Source of the DNA: Nocardioides aromaticivorans
Lineage (GTDB): Bacteria > Actinomycetota > Actinomycetes > Propionibacteriales > Nocardioidaceae
Direction of reading: 5' to 3'
Assembly (NCBI RefSeq): GCF_013408525.1
Contig: NZ_JACBZM010000002.1
Coordinates: 123,948 to 187,947, forward strand
DNA length: 64,000 nucleotides
This document shows positions 1-8,111 of this stretch, in pieces (the stretch's first letter is position 1; each line of letters starts with the position of its first letter). Under the pieces are notes generated by a model, which was given only the letters and a program-made list of their open reading frames with translations, was not told the origin of the DNA and made no database searches. The position numbers and the translations under genes were made by a program.

Positions 1-1369
1 GAAGGGCCCGGTCGAGGAACGTGACATCCTCCTGCGCCTCGGAGCCGTTCTCGATGATCGCCTGCTCCACCTCCACGAGCTCGTCAGGTGTCGAGGCGAT
101 CGTGCGGCCGATCCGGCGGCGACGGAACTGGCGTCGCCGGTTGGCGGCCACCATCCCCAGGGCTCCCACCGACAGACACGCAGCGCTGGCCAGCAGCGCG
201 CGCAGGCCCGTGATCCCGCTTTCGTCGCTGGCCTCCTCGGCACCGTCGGCTGAGGTTGGCATCTGCTCCGTATTTCCCGGTGCCTCCTGACCCGACTCCT
301 GCGACGGTGCGATCGGGGTGGCCGGCTCCTCGGGGGTCTGCTGCTCGTCGTGCCCAGCCTGATTCTCGGTTCCCGAGGATCCGTCGGCCCCCGTGTCGCC
401 CGACTGCTCGTCCTGGCCACCGGTGGACTTGTCGGGCACGGGGACGGGCTCTCGCTGCGGCGCCCGGTCCGTGCCCGGGGCAACGTCGCCAGTGCCCGGC
501 AGGACGAGGACCTGCCCGGGGTAGATGAGGTCAGGGTCACTGCCGATGACGTCCTTGTTGGCCTCGTACAGCGCCTGCCAGTTGTCGGGGTCGCCAGTGG
601 TCTCCGCGGTGATCCCGGTCAGCGTCTCTCCAGGGGTGACGACGTGCTCGGTCTCGGAGCTCTGGTCGCCGGGCAGGTCGGTCGCATCGGCGGGCAACAG
701 CAGCTCCCAGCCGGGCTCGATGCTGCGCGGGTTGCTGAAGGTGCGCCCGTCGGCCATGCCCCGCCCCTGGTTCAGGTCCGCGATCTCCTGCCACCGGAAC
801 CCGTCTCCCAAATGCTTCTCGGCCAGGCCCCACAAGGTGTCGCCCTTGTCGGTGACGATCTTCGGAGGGTGGGCCCGGTGGTCCTGGGTGGTGTCCGGTG
901 CGGCCTGGACCGGTGAGGCTGTGGGGCTCGTCTCCGGGTGCGCGGCCGGCGACTGGTGTGCGACATGGGTGACGGGCCGCAGGGGTGCGGCAGGGGCAGC
1001 CTCCGCGGTGGCTGCGTGCGATCCGAGCAGAGTTGTCGAGGTGACGCCGACCGCGAGCACGGTGTGGACCAGCATGCGGATGAACCTCTGCTGGCCACCG
1101 ACCGCGATCGGCAGCCTCGGGGCCCCCTGGGGCTCGTGGCGCAGCGCAGGGGGGATCTCCCACAGGGTGCACAGCAGGAGCTGCGCCCACACGAACCAGC
1201 CCAGCAGCGAGATGATCCCGAGCACGGCCGAGTTGCTCATGAGCGAGAGCTCGTTCAACCCGCCAGCGGGCCAGGGGTTGCCCACGGCCGCGATCAGCAG
1301 GGCGGGGAACCCGACGAGGAGCCCCAGCAGCAGTGCGAGGGCTCCGAGTCGCTTGACCAATCCCAGCAT
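1..1369 (-). CDS. LysM-domain membrane protein of the pilus cluster (3' end outside window)
   Basis: The frame is open from an ATG at 1369 to the window edge (456 residues visible), so it is partial. Hydrophobic segments lie at about residues 8-30, 47-69 and 98-120, and another at about 390-410 before an Arg-rich stretch. Two LysM repeats are readable: about 170-227 (GDTLWGLAEKHLG...WELLLPA) and about 241-291 (VVTPGETLTGI...YPGQVLVLP). A Gln/Glu/Pro-rich linker follows. LysM domains bind peptidoglycan, so the protein probably anchors or regulates the pilus machine at the wall. It is the last visible gene of the minus-strand Tad operon, 25 nt after the preceding stop. Related actinobacterial proteins often continue into a C-terminal regulatory domain, which cannot be seen here. 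Confidence 0.8.
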   Translation of the reverse strand, partial: MLGLVKRLGALALLLGLLVGFPALLIAAVGNPWPAGGLNELSLMSNSAVLGIISLLGWFVWAQLLLCTLWEIPPALRHEPQGAPRLPIAVGGQQRFIRMLVHTVLAVGVTSTTLLGSHAATAEAAPAAPLRPVTHVAHQSPAAHPETSPTASPVQAAPDTTQDHRAHPPKIVTDKGDTLWGLAEKHLGDGFRWQEIADLNQGRGMADGRTFSNPRSIEPGWELLLPADATDLPGDQSSETEHVVTPGETLTGITAETTGDPDNWQALYEANKDVIGSDPDLIYPGQVLVLPGTGDVAPGTDRAPQREPVPVPDKSTGGQDEQSGDTGADGSSGTENQAGHDEQQTPEEPATPIAPSQESGQEAPGNTEQMPTSADGAEEASDESGITGLRALLASAACLSVGALGMVAANRRRQFRRRRIGRTIASTPDELVEVEQAIIENGSEAQEDVTFLDRAL

Positions 1370-1394
1370 GGTGTTTCTTCTCTCTCCCGGGAAC

Positions 1395-1820
1395 CTAGTT
1401 CGGGCCCGTGATGGACGTTGCGGTGCCGGTCTCGTCGACCGGGAAGCTTGCGAAGCCGAGGACGTTGAGGAACGCGTTGTCTGACTTTCCCGTGACCCTC
1501 ACAGTGACGTCGAGCCCGTTGATGTTCACGGTGCCGCTCCAGCCGGCCTGCTGCAGGATCTGGTTGGCGCGTGCGGTCGCGGTCGCCTGGTTGATGCCTT
1601 CGGTCCCGTCACGGACGCCGCGCATCTCGTCGGCGGCCGCCCGCGCGGCCTGTTCCGCGGCGCGGTGGGCAGCGATGCGCTGGTTCATGGCGTTGCCGCC
1701 GTCATAGACGAGTCCGAGGAGCACCAGGAACACCCCCGAGGCCATGAGGATCGTCCAGGTAGAGACCACTCCTCGTTCGTCGCGCCGGGCCCGCAACCGT
1801 CGGATGAGTCGCGACGTCAT
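1395..1820 (-). CDS. TadG/TadE-like pseudopilin lacking the +5 glutamate
   Basis: 141 residues. A short basic N-terminus ends in RRDERG, followed by a hydrophobic segment of about 20 residues and a polar domain with an Ala-rich helix (AAHRAAEQAARAAADEMRG), the usual plan of TadE/TadG minor pilins. After the RDERG motif shared with the next three genes, position +5 is not Glu (VVSTW), so processing by a type IV prepilin peptidase is less certain than for its neighbours. The start overlaps the upstream stop by 4 nt, which implies translational coupling. A role as minor pilin or assembly protein in the membrane is inferred from family and context. Confidence 0.75.
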   Translation of the reverse strand: MTSRLIRRLRARRDERGVVSTWTILMASGVFLVLLGLVYDGGNAMNQRIAAHRAAEQAARAAADEMRGVRDGTEGINQATATARANQILQQAGWSGTVNINGLDVTVRVTGKSDNAFLNVLGFASFPVDETGTATSITGPN

Positions 1821-2527
1821 GGCAGCCGCCGGTACTGCTCGATGGGGACCACGGCTGTGCTGGTGAAGTCCTTGGCGCCCGGCAGGCCGAAACCGACGAC
1901 GTCGCTCAGGTTCGCGTGGCAGGTGACCTCGACACTCACGTGACCCGAGGTCCGGAAATCTGTTCCCGCGAACGACACCGTCAGCTGTGTGCAGGCCTTG
2001 CCCCGATCGGCCAGCGCGTCGGCAGCCGCTTTGCGGCCTGCCATCTGTCCGGCCTCGAAGTTCGTTTCCAGGGATGCGGCTCGCGCGGCCGCGTATGCGG
2101 CGTCATCAACCTGGCTGTTCGAGTCGACGAACCGGCCGCCGCCAACGACGACGGTGATGAAGCCGACAAGGACGGTGGTCATCGCCAAGAGCTCGACGGC
2201 GGTGTAGCCGCGCTCGTCGCGGGGTGCGCGGAGCCGCTCACGGAAGAGACTGCGGTCGCGGCGACGGTGGTGGGCGGCGCGGAGGGACTGGACCACGACC
2301 CACGGTGAGGCAAGGTTCCGGTCGTTCCCGACTCGCCAGGCCCCATCGGTTTGGCGGGTGACGCTGTGGCGGCCGATCGTCAACGGCTCGTCGCTGGGGC
2401 TCAGCGTGTGCAGGGCAGCCACCAGGTCGGGGTGCTGGGCTGCGAGTGCTTCATCGCCTCCGGGACCGTCGTGGCTGAAGTATTGGATGGCGTCTCGCCA
2501 GTCTGTTGTGGTCGGCGGCCGTGTCAT
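1817..2527 (-). CDS. TadE-like pseudopilin with an unusual N-terminal extension
   Basis: 236 residues. About 105 hydrophilic residues come before the RDERG motif, which is followed by YTAVE (Glu at +5) and a transmembrane segment (LLAMTTVLVGFITVVVGGG). The rest is a TadE-like periplasmic domain with four Cys (near KACTQL, VTCHAN). Family members usually have only a short leader before the cleavage site, so the long extension (W-rich, with SVTRQTDGAWRVG) is odd and could be a separate cytoplasmic domain. The gene overlaps both neighbours by 4 nt in the pilus operon. Confidence 0.7.
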   Translation of the reverse strand: MTRPPTTTDWRDAIQYFSHDGPGGDEALAAQHPDLVAALHTLSPSDEPLTIGRHSVTRQTDGAWRVGNDRNLASPWVVVQSLRAAHHRRRDRSLFRERLRAPRDERGYTAVELLAMTTVLVGFITVVVGGGRFVDSNSQVDDAAYAAARAASLETNFEAGQMAGRKAAADALADRGKACTQLTVSFAGTDFRTSGHVSVEVTCHANLSDVVGFGLPGAKDFTSTAVVPIEQYRRLP

Positions 2528-2937
2528 TCTGCGAACCTCTCCCGTGGCACGGTGGCAGTGGCCGACACCCGCTTGTTGAAGCCGGGCAAGAGTGTCATTA
2601 CGTCGCCGGAGACAGTGACGGTGACTTCGGTCGCCCCCACGTTGATCCTGACGCTGGTGTTGGACAGGTCGCTGCCGGAGTCGGCCAGGTACTCGTTGGC
2701 GGTCTGCCGGCCGGCGTCTTCGGTTCCTTCCCAGGCGGCGGCGTCGACTGCTGCCTCACGAGCCGCGGCGTGCACGATCCGGTCGTTGTACAGCTGCACC
2801 GACCACTGGACCAGCGTCAGGAAGATCAGCATCACCACCGGCATGACGACCACGAACTCCGGGGCCGCGAGGCCGCGCTCGTCGCGGCGGCGCAACCGTA
2901 GGCCCCAAAGGGGCCGGAGGCGCTTCGCGATGGTCAT
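2524..2937 (-). CDS. tadE: TadE-like pseudopilin
   Basis: 137 residues. The basic leader ends RRRDERG, then LAAPE gives the +5 Glu of a type IV prepilin-like cleavage site. A strongly hydrophobic helix (FVVVMPVVMLIFLTLVQW) and a C-terminal beta-rich domain (VTVTVSGDVMTLLPGF) follow. TadE proteins are membrane-anchored minor pilins needed for Flp pilus assembly. The gene lies between the Flp pilin and the extended TadE-like gene, in the same orientation and with a 4-nt overlap downstream. Confidence 0.8.
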   Translation of the reverse strand: MTIAKRLRPLWGLRLRRRDERGLAAPEFVVVMPVVMLIFLTLVQWSVQLYNDRIVHAAAREAAVDAAAWEGTEDAGRQTANEYLADSGSDLSNTSVRINVGATEVTVTVSGDVMTLLPGFNKRVSATATVPRERFAE

Positions 2938-2984
2938 GGCTGGCTTCTCGCTCTCGATGGCAGGAACAGCTGGATCTCGAGGCC

Positions 2985-3182
2985 CTACCGGCCGTTGAGC
3001 TCGTTGCCCTTGTTGGTGACGAACGTGCGGACCGCGACGATCGCCAGCCCGGCGATCACCAGGATGCCGAGCAGCAGCACCAGGTACTCCGGCGCCGAGG
3101 CCCCGCGCTCGTCACGGCGAGCGACCTCCCAGCGGGAGCGCCAGTACTCAATCGCCATCTTCAGGTGGGTGAACTCGTTCAT
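2985..3182 (-). CDS. flp: Flp-type pilin
   Basis: 65 residues from the ATG at 3182, chosen because GAAAGGAA sits 7-8 nt upstream; an in-frame TTG at 3203 has no such site. The leader ends ARRDERG, then ASAPE (Glu +5) and a hydrophobic segment (YLVLLLGILVIAGLAIVAV), with a short polar tail. Size and layout match the major Flp pilin, the structural subunit of Tad pili. Cleavage after RDERG would need a prepilin peptidase; none is visible in this window. Confidence 0.85.
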   Translation of the reverse strand: MNEFTHLKMAIEYWRSRWEVARRDERGASAPEYLVLLLGILVIAGLAIVAVRTFVTNKGNELNGR

Positions 3183-3219
3183 GTGTGGGTTCCTTTCTTT
3201 CAAGCAAACGACGTTGGGA

Positions 3220-4128
3220 CTAGGCGGAGAACAGGAACAGGACGCGGGCGAGGATCACGTAGGCGGCGGCCACCAGCGCCATGACCATCAGGTTGTTGCG
3301 CATCGCCTCGGTGGACTTGTTCGCCCGGGCGTAGGCATCGGCCAGTCGGGCATCGCGCATCGACTGAGCACGGGCGATGAGGGTGTTGCGGATGCTGGTG
3401 CCCTCGTCTTGGGCCAGGTTCAACGAGGCGCGGAGGTCGATCAGCTCGACGACGCCGAATCGCTCACCGACCTCGCCCAGCGCCTCCCATGGCGTCATGC
3501 CGTTGGGTCGAGCGTTGTCGATCGCGTCGTACAGGGTGTGGAAGGCCCAGCCGGTGCCGATCTGGGCCACGGTGGGCAGCGCGTCGGCGTGGCTGCGGCC
3601 GCCCTCCATCGACATCACGACCAGGTCGAGGAAGTCCGAGAGCGCGTCGCACAGTTCCTCGCGGCGCTTGCCGGCGATCTCGCGCAGCTGGCGGACCTCG
3701 CCGATGACCGCGACCACGGCACTCACCAGCCCCAGTGCAGGAGCGACGAGCATCGGGATACCCAGCCCGGCGCCGTTGCCGAGCAGCACCAGCGCGACCG
3801 GGCCGAGAAGGCCGATGAGGAACCAGACCAAGAGCTTGGCCAGCCACTCCTCCGTGGGCTGACCGGTGACGGCGAGGTCGCGCTCGTAGGTCTGCATGTC
3901 GTCGGGCCGTCGGTTGCGCAGATGCTCTGCGAACCACTCCGCGGCCCGCTTCGACCAGGTCTGGTCCTCGGGTGCGATGTCGAGGCGGGCGCGTCGGCCG
4001 GCCCGGGCGCGTGCCCGCTCCCACCGCGCCGCCTGGTCGGCCAGCGGCGGGGCGGCGGGGAACGCCAGCCGGTGGAGCCGCAGCAGCGCGACGCCCGCCA
4101 CCGCGGAGACGATCAGCATCGGAATCAC
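3220..4128 (-). CDS. tadC: TadC-like inner-membrane platform protein (type II secretion F family)
   Basis: 302 residues with hydrophobic segments near the N-terminus, two around residues 120-165 and one at the C-terminus, flanking a cytoplasmic helical domain (ELCDALSDFLDLVVMSMEGGRSHADAL ... LRASLNLAQDEGTS) typical of the T2SSF fold. TadC works with TadB as the membrane platform on which the TadA ATPase drives pilin polymerisation. The start overlaps the tadB stop by 4 nt, consistent with coupled synthesis of the two platform halves. Confidence 0.88.
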   Translation of the reverse strand: MIPMLIVSAVAGVALLRLHRLAFPAAPPLADQAARWERARARAGRRARLDIAPEDQTWSKRAAEWFAEHLRNRRPDDMQTYERDLAVTGQPTEEWLAKLLVWFLIGLLGPVALVLLGNGAGLGIPMLVAPALGLVSAVVAVIGEVRQLREIAGKRREELCDALSDFLDLVVMSMEGGRSHADALPTVAQIGTGWAFHTLYDAIDNARPNGMTPWEALGEVGERFGVVELIDLRASLNLAQDEGTSIRNTLIARAQSMRDARLADAYARANKSTEAMRNNLMVMALVAAAYVILARVLFLFSA

Positions 4129-5000
4129 CAGGCCACCTGCCTGCCCGTGGCCTGTGCCAGAGCGTCCGCGCCGGACAGGAACCGTGGGTGGGGCTCAGGC
4201 GCGGCCAGACGCTGCAGCCGGACCAGTAGGCCCACGTAGACCGCGGCCAGCACTGCGAGGACCATCTGGCCGTACACCGTGCTGTAGGGCTCGACCCAGC
4301 CGCGCAGGAAGACTGCCTGCAGCCCGGCCAGCGCGAGCAGGCCGAGCGCGACCTGGTTGGACTGCCGGCGTACGCCGTTGCGTTCGGTGAGCACCTTGCG
4401 GCGCATCTCGAGCTCCGCGCGGGTGTTGGAGGCCAGCGTCGTGAGCACCCGCTTGAGGCTTCCGGCACGCTGTTGTGCGGTCAGCGAGAGGGCGATGACG
4501 ACCTTGTCGGCTCCGCGGTCGTCGACCTCGTCGGCGAATTGAGCCAACGCGACCGGCAGCGGGGTACGAAGGTCCAGGGCGTTGACCAGGTTCCGCAGCG
4601 GCCGGCGCAGCAGCGCCGGCGCCCCGTCCAGGGTGGCCGGCAGCGCCTGCTCCAGACCCGACTCGGAGGCTGCCGCGTCGCGCAGGGACTCGGTCCAGTT
4701 CGCGATCGCCTCGATCTTGGCCACGCTGTGCTTCTCGATCGCACCCGAGCGCGCGAGCTTCGGCCACAAGATCACCACGGCGACCGCCATCAGTCCGGCC
4801 ACCGGCCAGCGGGTCAAGATCCCGACGACGACGCCGACGATCAGCGCGATCGTGACCTGCCGGGCCGTCTGCTGGGGATCGGCAACCTTGCGCCGGGCCG
4901 TGGTCACCCGAGCCGGGAGCAGGCTCTTGCCGCGCGCGGTGCGGATGATCCCGATGATGCCGAGGCAGACCGCCAGGACGCAGCCGATGAAGAGCGTCAT
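4125..5000 (-). CDS. tadB: TadB-like inner-membrane platform protein (type II secretion F family)
   Basis: 291 residues from the ATG at 5000, which overlaps the tadA stop as ATGA. The frame stays open upstream, but that part is tadA coding sequence in another frame. It has an N-terminal membrane helix (TLFIGCVLAVCLGIIGII), a second hydrophobic pair at about 50-85, a T2SSF domain (WTESLRDAAASESGLEQAL ... SLTAQQRAGSLKRVLTTLAS) and two C-terminal helices. It is the expected partner of TadC and contact for the TadA ATPase. Confidence 0.88.
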   Translation of the reverse strand: MTLFIGCVLAVCLGIIGIIRTARGKSLLPARVTTARRKVADPQQTARQVTIALIVGVVVGILTRWPVAGLMAVAVVILWPKLARSGAIEKHSVAKIEAIANWTESLRDAAASESGLEQALPATLDGAPALLRRPLRNLVNALDLRTPLPVALAQFADEVDDRGADKVVIALSLTAQQRAGSLKRVLTTLASNTRAELEMRRKVLTERNGVRRQSNQVALGLLALAGLQAVFLRGWVEPYSTVYGQMVLAVLAAVYVGLLVRLQRLAAPEPHPRFLSGADALAQATGRQVAW

Positions 5001-6496
5001 CAGATCTGCCACCCCGCATCGCCGGCGTTGTCGCTGGGCTCGACGAACCTGTTCAGGTCCGTTGTGCCGTCGGGGTCCCAGCCGACATCGAGGAGGGCTT
5101 CCTCGCGAATGATCGCCTTCCGCGTGAACTCTGTGCGGCCTGTGGCCTTGTTGAACTTCCACAGCTCGGTCGTCTTCACCCCGTCCTCATCGCGTCCGGC
5201 GACTTCACGGATCGACTCGACGATGCGGCGCTGACGACCGTCCTCGGTGCGGATCCGGCGAAGGAACACGATGAAGTTCAAGGCGTTGGCGATCAGGCCG
5301 TTGGTTGCCTCGAACGGCAGTCGCTCTTCTGCCTGCAGGGCGTAGGTCTGGATCTTCCCGATGACGTCGCGCGAGGAGTTCGCGTGGATCGTGCTCAGCG
5401 ACCCGTCGTTGCCCTGGGCCATGGCGTTGAGCATCGTGATGACCTCGTCGCCCAAGACCTCGCCCACGATCACCCGCGAGGGGTTCATCCGCAGCGAGTT
5501 GCGGACCAGGTCAGCCAGCGATACCGCGCCCTCCCCCTCGACGTTGGCCAGCCGCTCCTCGAGCGGGACGATGTCGGGGTGACGCTCGGGGTCCTCGTGC
5601 AGCCCGAGCTCGATCGACCGCTCCACGGTGATGAGCCGCTCCATCGGGTCAATCTCGGAGGCCAGCGCTCGCACGAGCGTGGTCTTCCCCGCGCTCACGG
5701 CTCCGGCGACCATGATGTTCTGACGCGACTTGACCAGCGCGGACAGGAAGGCCGCGAGGTCGTGATCAACGGTCCCCTCGCTCAGCAGGTCCTTGGTGCG
5801 CAGCGACGCCGGCACGCCGGCTGCGCGTTCCCGCTCGGCCAGCCCAGGGACCGGGAGGAGTGTCGCCCTCTTGTGGCGGTGCTTGCGGATCGAGATCGAC
5901 AGCCCGTTGGCGCTCACTCCCTGGACCGCGTGTAGGCGTGAACCGTCGTGCAGCCTGAGGGTGACGTTGTAGTTGATCAGGTCGAACGGACGGGTGGACA
6001 GGCCGTCGTGAGCCGAGATCGTCTTGACGATCTCCTCCAGCTCCTTGTCCGAGGAGGCCACCGGCGGCAGCTGTGCCTTGCTGCCGTCGGCGTAGGTGAC
6101 GAACACGTTCTGCCAGCTATTGATCACGATGTCTTCGACCTCGGGATCCTCCAGCAGCTGGTCGAGGTTGCCCGCCCCGAACAACTGGGCCTTGAGCGCG
6201 GCCTCCAGTCGGGCCCGAGCGTCTTCCTCCAGTGGGGTACGGCCGTCCTCGACCAGGTCGGACTCGTACTCGGTCAGAACCGAGGCCAGCAGCGCTTCGG
6301 TGTGCTGTCGGGCGTCCTCGCCCTTGGGGACCGGCTGGCCGTTGCGGCGGAACTCTTCCAGCGCCTTCCCGCGACGTGCGCCAACGCGCGACTGGAGGCG
6401 CTTGACCAGTACCTGGTCGACGGGAACGAGCTGCTTCAGGTGCATCCCGTTCAGGTGCGTGCCGCGGCCGTTCGAGCTGGTTCCGTTGCTCTCCAT
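5000..6496 (-). CDS. tadA: TadA/CpaF-type secretion ATPase
   Basis: 498 residues from the ATG at 6496, which overlaps the upstream stop (TGATG). The C-terminal part carries the P-loop GAVSAGKT at about residues 265-272, an acidic Walker-B-like stretch near 345 (RVIVGEVLGDEV) and the downstream His-box region (NDGSLSTIHANSSRD). The N-terminal half has the CpaF-type domain (LEDPEVEDIVINSWQNVFV). The hexameric ATPase powers Flp pilus assembly from the cytoplasmic face. The gene order TadZ-TadA-TadB-TadC is the classic one. Confidence 0.93.
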   Translation of the reverse strand: MESNGTSSNGRGTHLNGMHLKQLVPVDQVLVKRLQSRVGARRGKALEEFRRNGQPVPKGEDARQHTEALLASVLTEYESDLVEDGRTPLEEDARARLEAALKAQLFGAGNLDQLLEDPEVEDIVINSWQNVFVTYADGSKAQLPPVASSDKELEEIVKTISAHDGLSTRPFDLINYNVTLRLHDGSRLHAVQGVSANGLSISIRKHRHKRATLLPVPGLAERERAAGVPASLRTKDLLSEGTVDHDLAAFLSALVKSRQNIMVAGAVSAGKTTLVRALASEIDPMERLITVERSIELGLHEDPERHPDIVPLEERLANVEGEGAVSLADLVRNSLRMNPSRVIVGEVLGDEVITMLNAMAQGNDGSLSTIHANSSRDVIGKIQTYALQAEERLPFEATNGLIANALNFIVFLRRIRTEDGRQRRIVESIREVAGRDEDGVKTTELWKFNKATGRTEFTRKAIIREEALLDVGWDPDGTTDLNRFVEPSDNAGDAGWQI

Positions 6497-7329
6497 CACG
6501 CCTCTCCCCCCTGGCCGGCGTACGCCTCCGCCGCTGCGGCAGCATGCGCGCCGTACGGTCCGAGACCAGCGGCCTGGTTGATCTGGTCGTTGAGGACGCC
6601 AGCGGACTTCAGCAGCGGCGTACGCGCGTTCTTGCCGCCGACTTGGCCGGCGTGCATCGCCTCGACCCCTGCGGGGTCCAGTGCGATCCATCCGATCCCG
6701 GCGATGACGCCGGCGGCGTTGCTCGGCGCCAGCATCCGACCGACCTCCTCGACCACCCCGCCGGCGTGCCGCTTTGACGTCACTACCACCGGAACCACCA
6801 CCGGAGGGGCGTTGCGGATGTTCGCCAGCACCGGAGCGAGTCGCTCCAGCCTGTCCTTGAGGTGCATCACCGCACCCACTTCCGGGCGGGTGACCATCAC
6901 GACCACGTCGGCGGCGGCGGCAACCGGGATCGTCGGTGAACTGGAGTGGATCCGCCCCAGGTCGGCCACCACCCGTGATGCGGAGGCCCACAACGCCTCT
7001 GCCAGCGGAGCCCAGTTCTTCACTCCGGCGGCCTGCTCGGCCGAGAAGTGACCCGGCACGATCCGCGTCGAGCCCGTGAACTCATGGGCCTTGCTGGCCG
7101 CCAGGCCGGGCGTCACCGACGTGCGAGCCTCGGTCGCGAGAGTCAGGACCGTCGGAGTCGGCGGGAACGCCTCCCCATGGCCTCCGGGTGCGACACACCG
7201 CAGCGCGAGGTCACCGCCATACGGGTCGGTCTCGACGACGATCGTGGGTTCCGGCGTCGAGACGCCCAGCGCCAACGACGTCGTCGTCGACCCCGGGGCA
7301 CCGCGGTCGCAGCACACAGCGATCAGCAT
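6496..7329 (-). CDS. tadZ: TadZ/CpaE-like ParA-family protein
   Basis: 277 residues. It starts with a ParA-like strand and loop, but the Walker A is deviant (CDRGAPGSTTTS in place of KGGxGKT), as in many actinobacterial TadZ-like proteins. VVETDPYGGDLALRC matches the second ParA motif. TadZ proteins localise Tad machines, and the altered P-loop suggests weak or no ATP hydrolysis. Its position between the SAF-domain gene and tadA supports the assignment. The start abuts the CpaB-like stop. Confidence 0.78.
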   Translation of the reverse strand: MLIAVCCDRGAPGSTTTSLALGVSTPEPTIVVETDPYGGDLALRCVAPGGHGEAFPPTPTVLTLATEARTSVTPGLAASKAHEFTGSTRIVPGHFSAEQAAGVKNWAPLAEALWASASRVVADLGRIHSSSPTIPVAAAADVVVMVTRPEVGAVMHLKDRLERLAPVLANIRNAPPVVVPVVVTSKRHAGGVVEEVGRMLAPSNAAGVIAGIGWIALDPAGVEAMHAGQVGGKNARTPLLKSAGVLNDQINQAAGLGPYGAHAAAAAEAYAGQGGEA

Positions 7330-8108
7330 CAGCCCTGCCCTCCGGTAGCGCTGTCGTTCTGGGGAGCGGAGTCAGCCGGGTCACCCTCGGTGATCGGGGC
7401 CTGCAGCAGCGTCAACTGCCCCACGGCCCCGTACGCGGCCACCGTCTTCGCGTCGGTCTCCGAGATCAGGATCGTCACCACCACGGTGCCGTCTTGGGAC
7501 TTCTTCGAGGAGTAGACCGTCGCGCCGGCGGAGATCACCGTCGGGTCGTCGAGCATCTTCGGGTCACCCGACTGGCCTTCCTGCGGCACCGCGATCGCGT
7601 CGACCACCGAGCCGGGCGCCAGGGTGTCCGGCACGCGACCGGCCGGGAGATTCACCGCGATCAGTCGCTTGCCCGCCTGCGGCAGAAGGTCGCTGGTCAG
7701 CGAGTCCTCGGTCAGCACCTGACCAGGAAGCAGCGCCACCGTGGTGCGCTGCCCGAACACCGAGTCCACCTCGGAGACCGGGATCGCCCCGTCGATCCCG
7801 GAGACGCTGCGCGAGACCAACAGCGGGTCCTTGGAGGTGCGGACGTCGTCCTCAGTGATCGGGTGCCCGGCCGGGATCGGCTGGGCAACCACCAACACCT
7901 CCTCCACGCCGCCCTTGTTGACGTAGAGCCAACCGCCCGCGATCACTGCCGCGATCACGACCAGGGCGCTGATCAGCATCTGCCCGTACTTGCGGGGCGC
8001 CTTCGACACCGCCTTCGACAGCGAGGCCGCACCAGGCAGGCCCCCCGGCAGAGGTGCCGTACGCCGGTCGTTGGCGCGGCCCGAGGTCCGAGAATCCAGA
8101 GAGGTCAC
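7329..8108 (-). CDS. cpaB: CpaB/RcpC-like SAF-domain pilus assembly protein
   Basis: 259 residues. A cytoplasmic leader of about 43 residues precedes one membrane helix (LISALVVIAAVIAGGWLYV) and a SAF domain beginning VLVVAQPIPAGHPITEDDVRTSK, with the family's LLPGQVLTEDSL segment near residue 130. CpaB proteins sit in the periplasm or wall zone of Tad systems; the SAF domain resembles antifreeze/FlgA domains and may bind peptidoglycan. It begins 3 nt after the upstream stop, inside the pilus operon. Confidence 0.85.
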   Translation of the reverse strand: MTSLDSRTSGRANDRRTAPLPGGLPGAASLSKAVSKAPRKYGQMLISALVVIAAVIAGGWLYVNKGGVEEVLVVAQPIPAGHPITEDDVRTSKDPLLVSRSVSGIDGAIPVSEVDSVFGQRTTVALLPGQVLTEDSLTSDLLPQAGKRLIAVNLPAGRVPDTLAPGSVVDAIAVPQEGQSGDPKMLDDPTVISAGATVYSSKKSQDGTVVVTILISETDAKTVAAYGAVGQLTLLQAPITEGDPADSAPQNDSATGGQG

Positions 8109-8111
8109 TTG

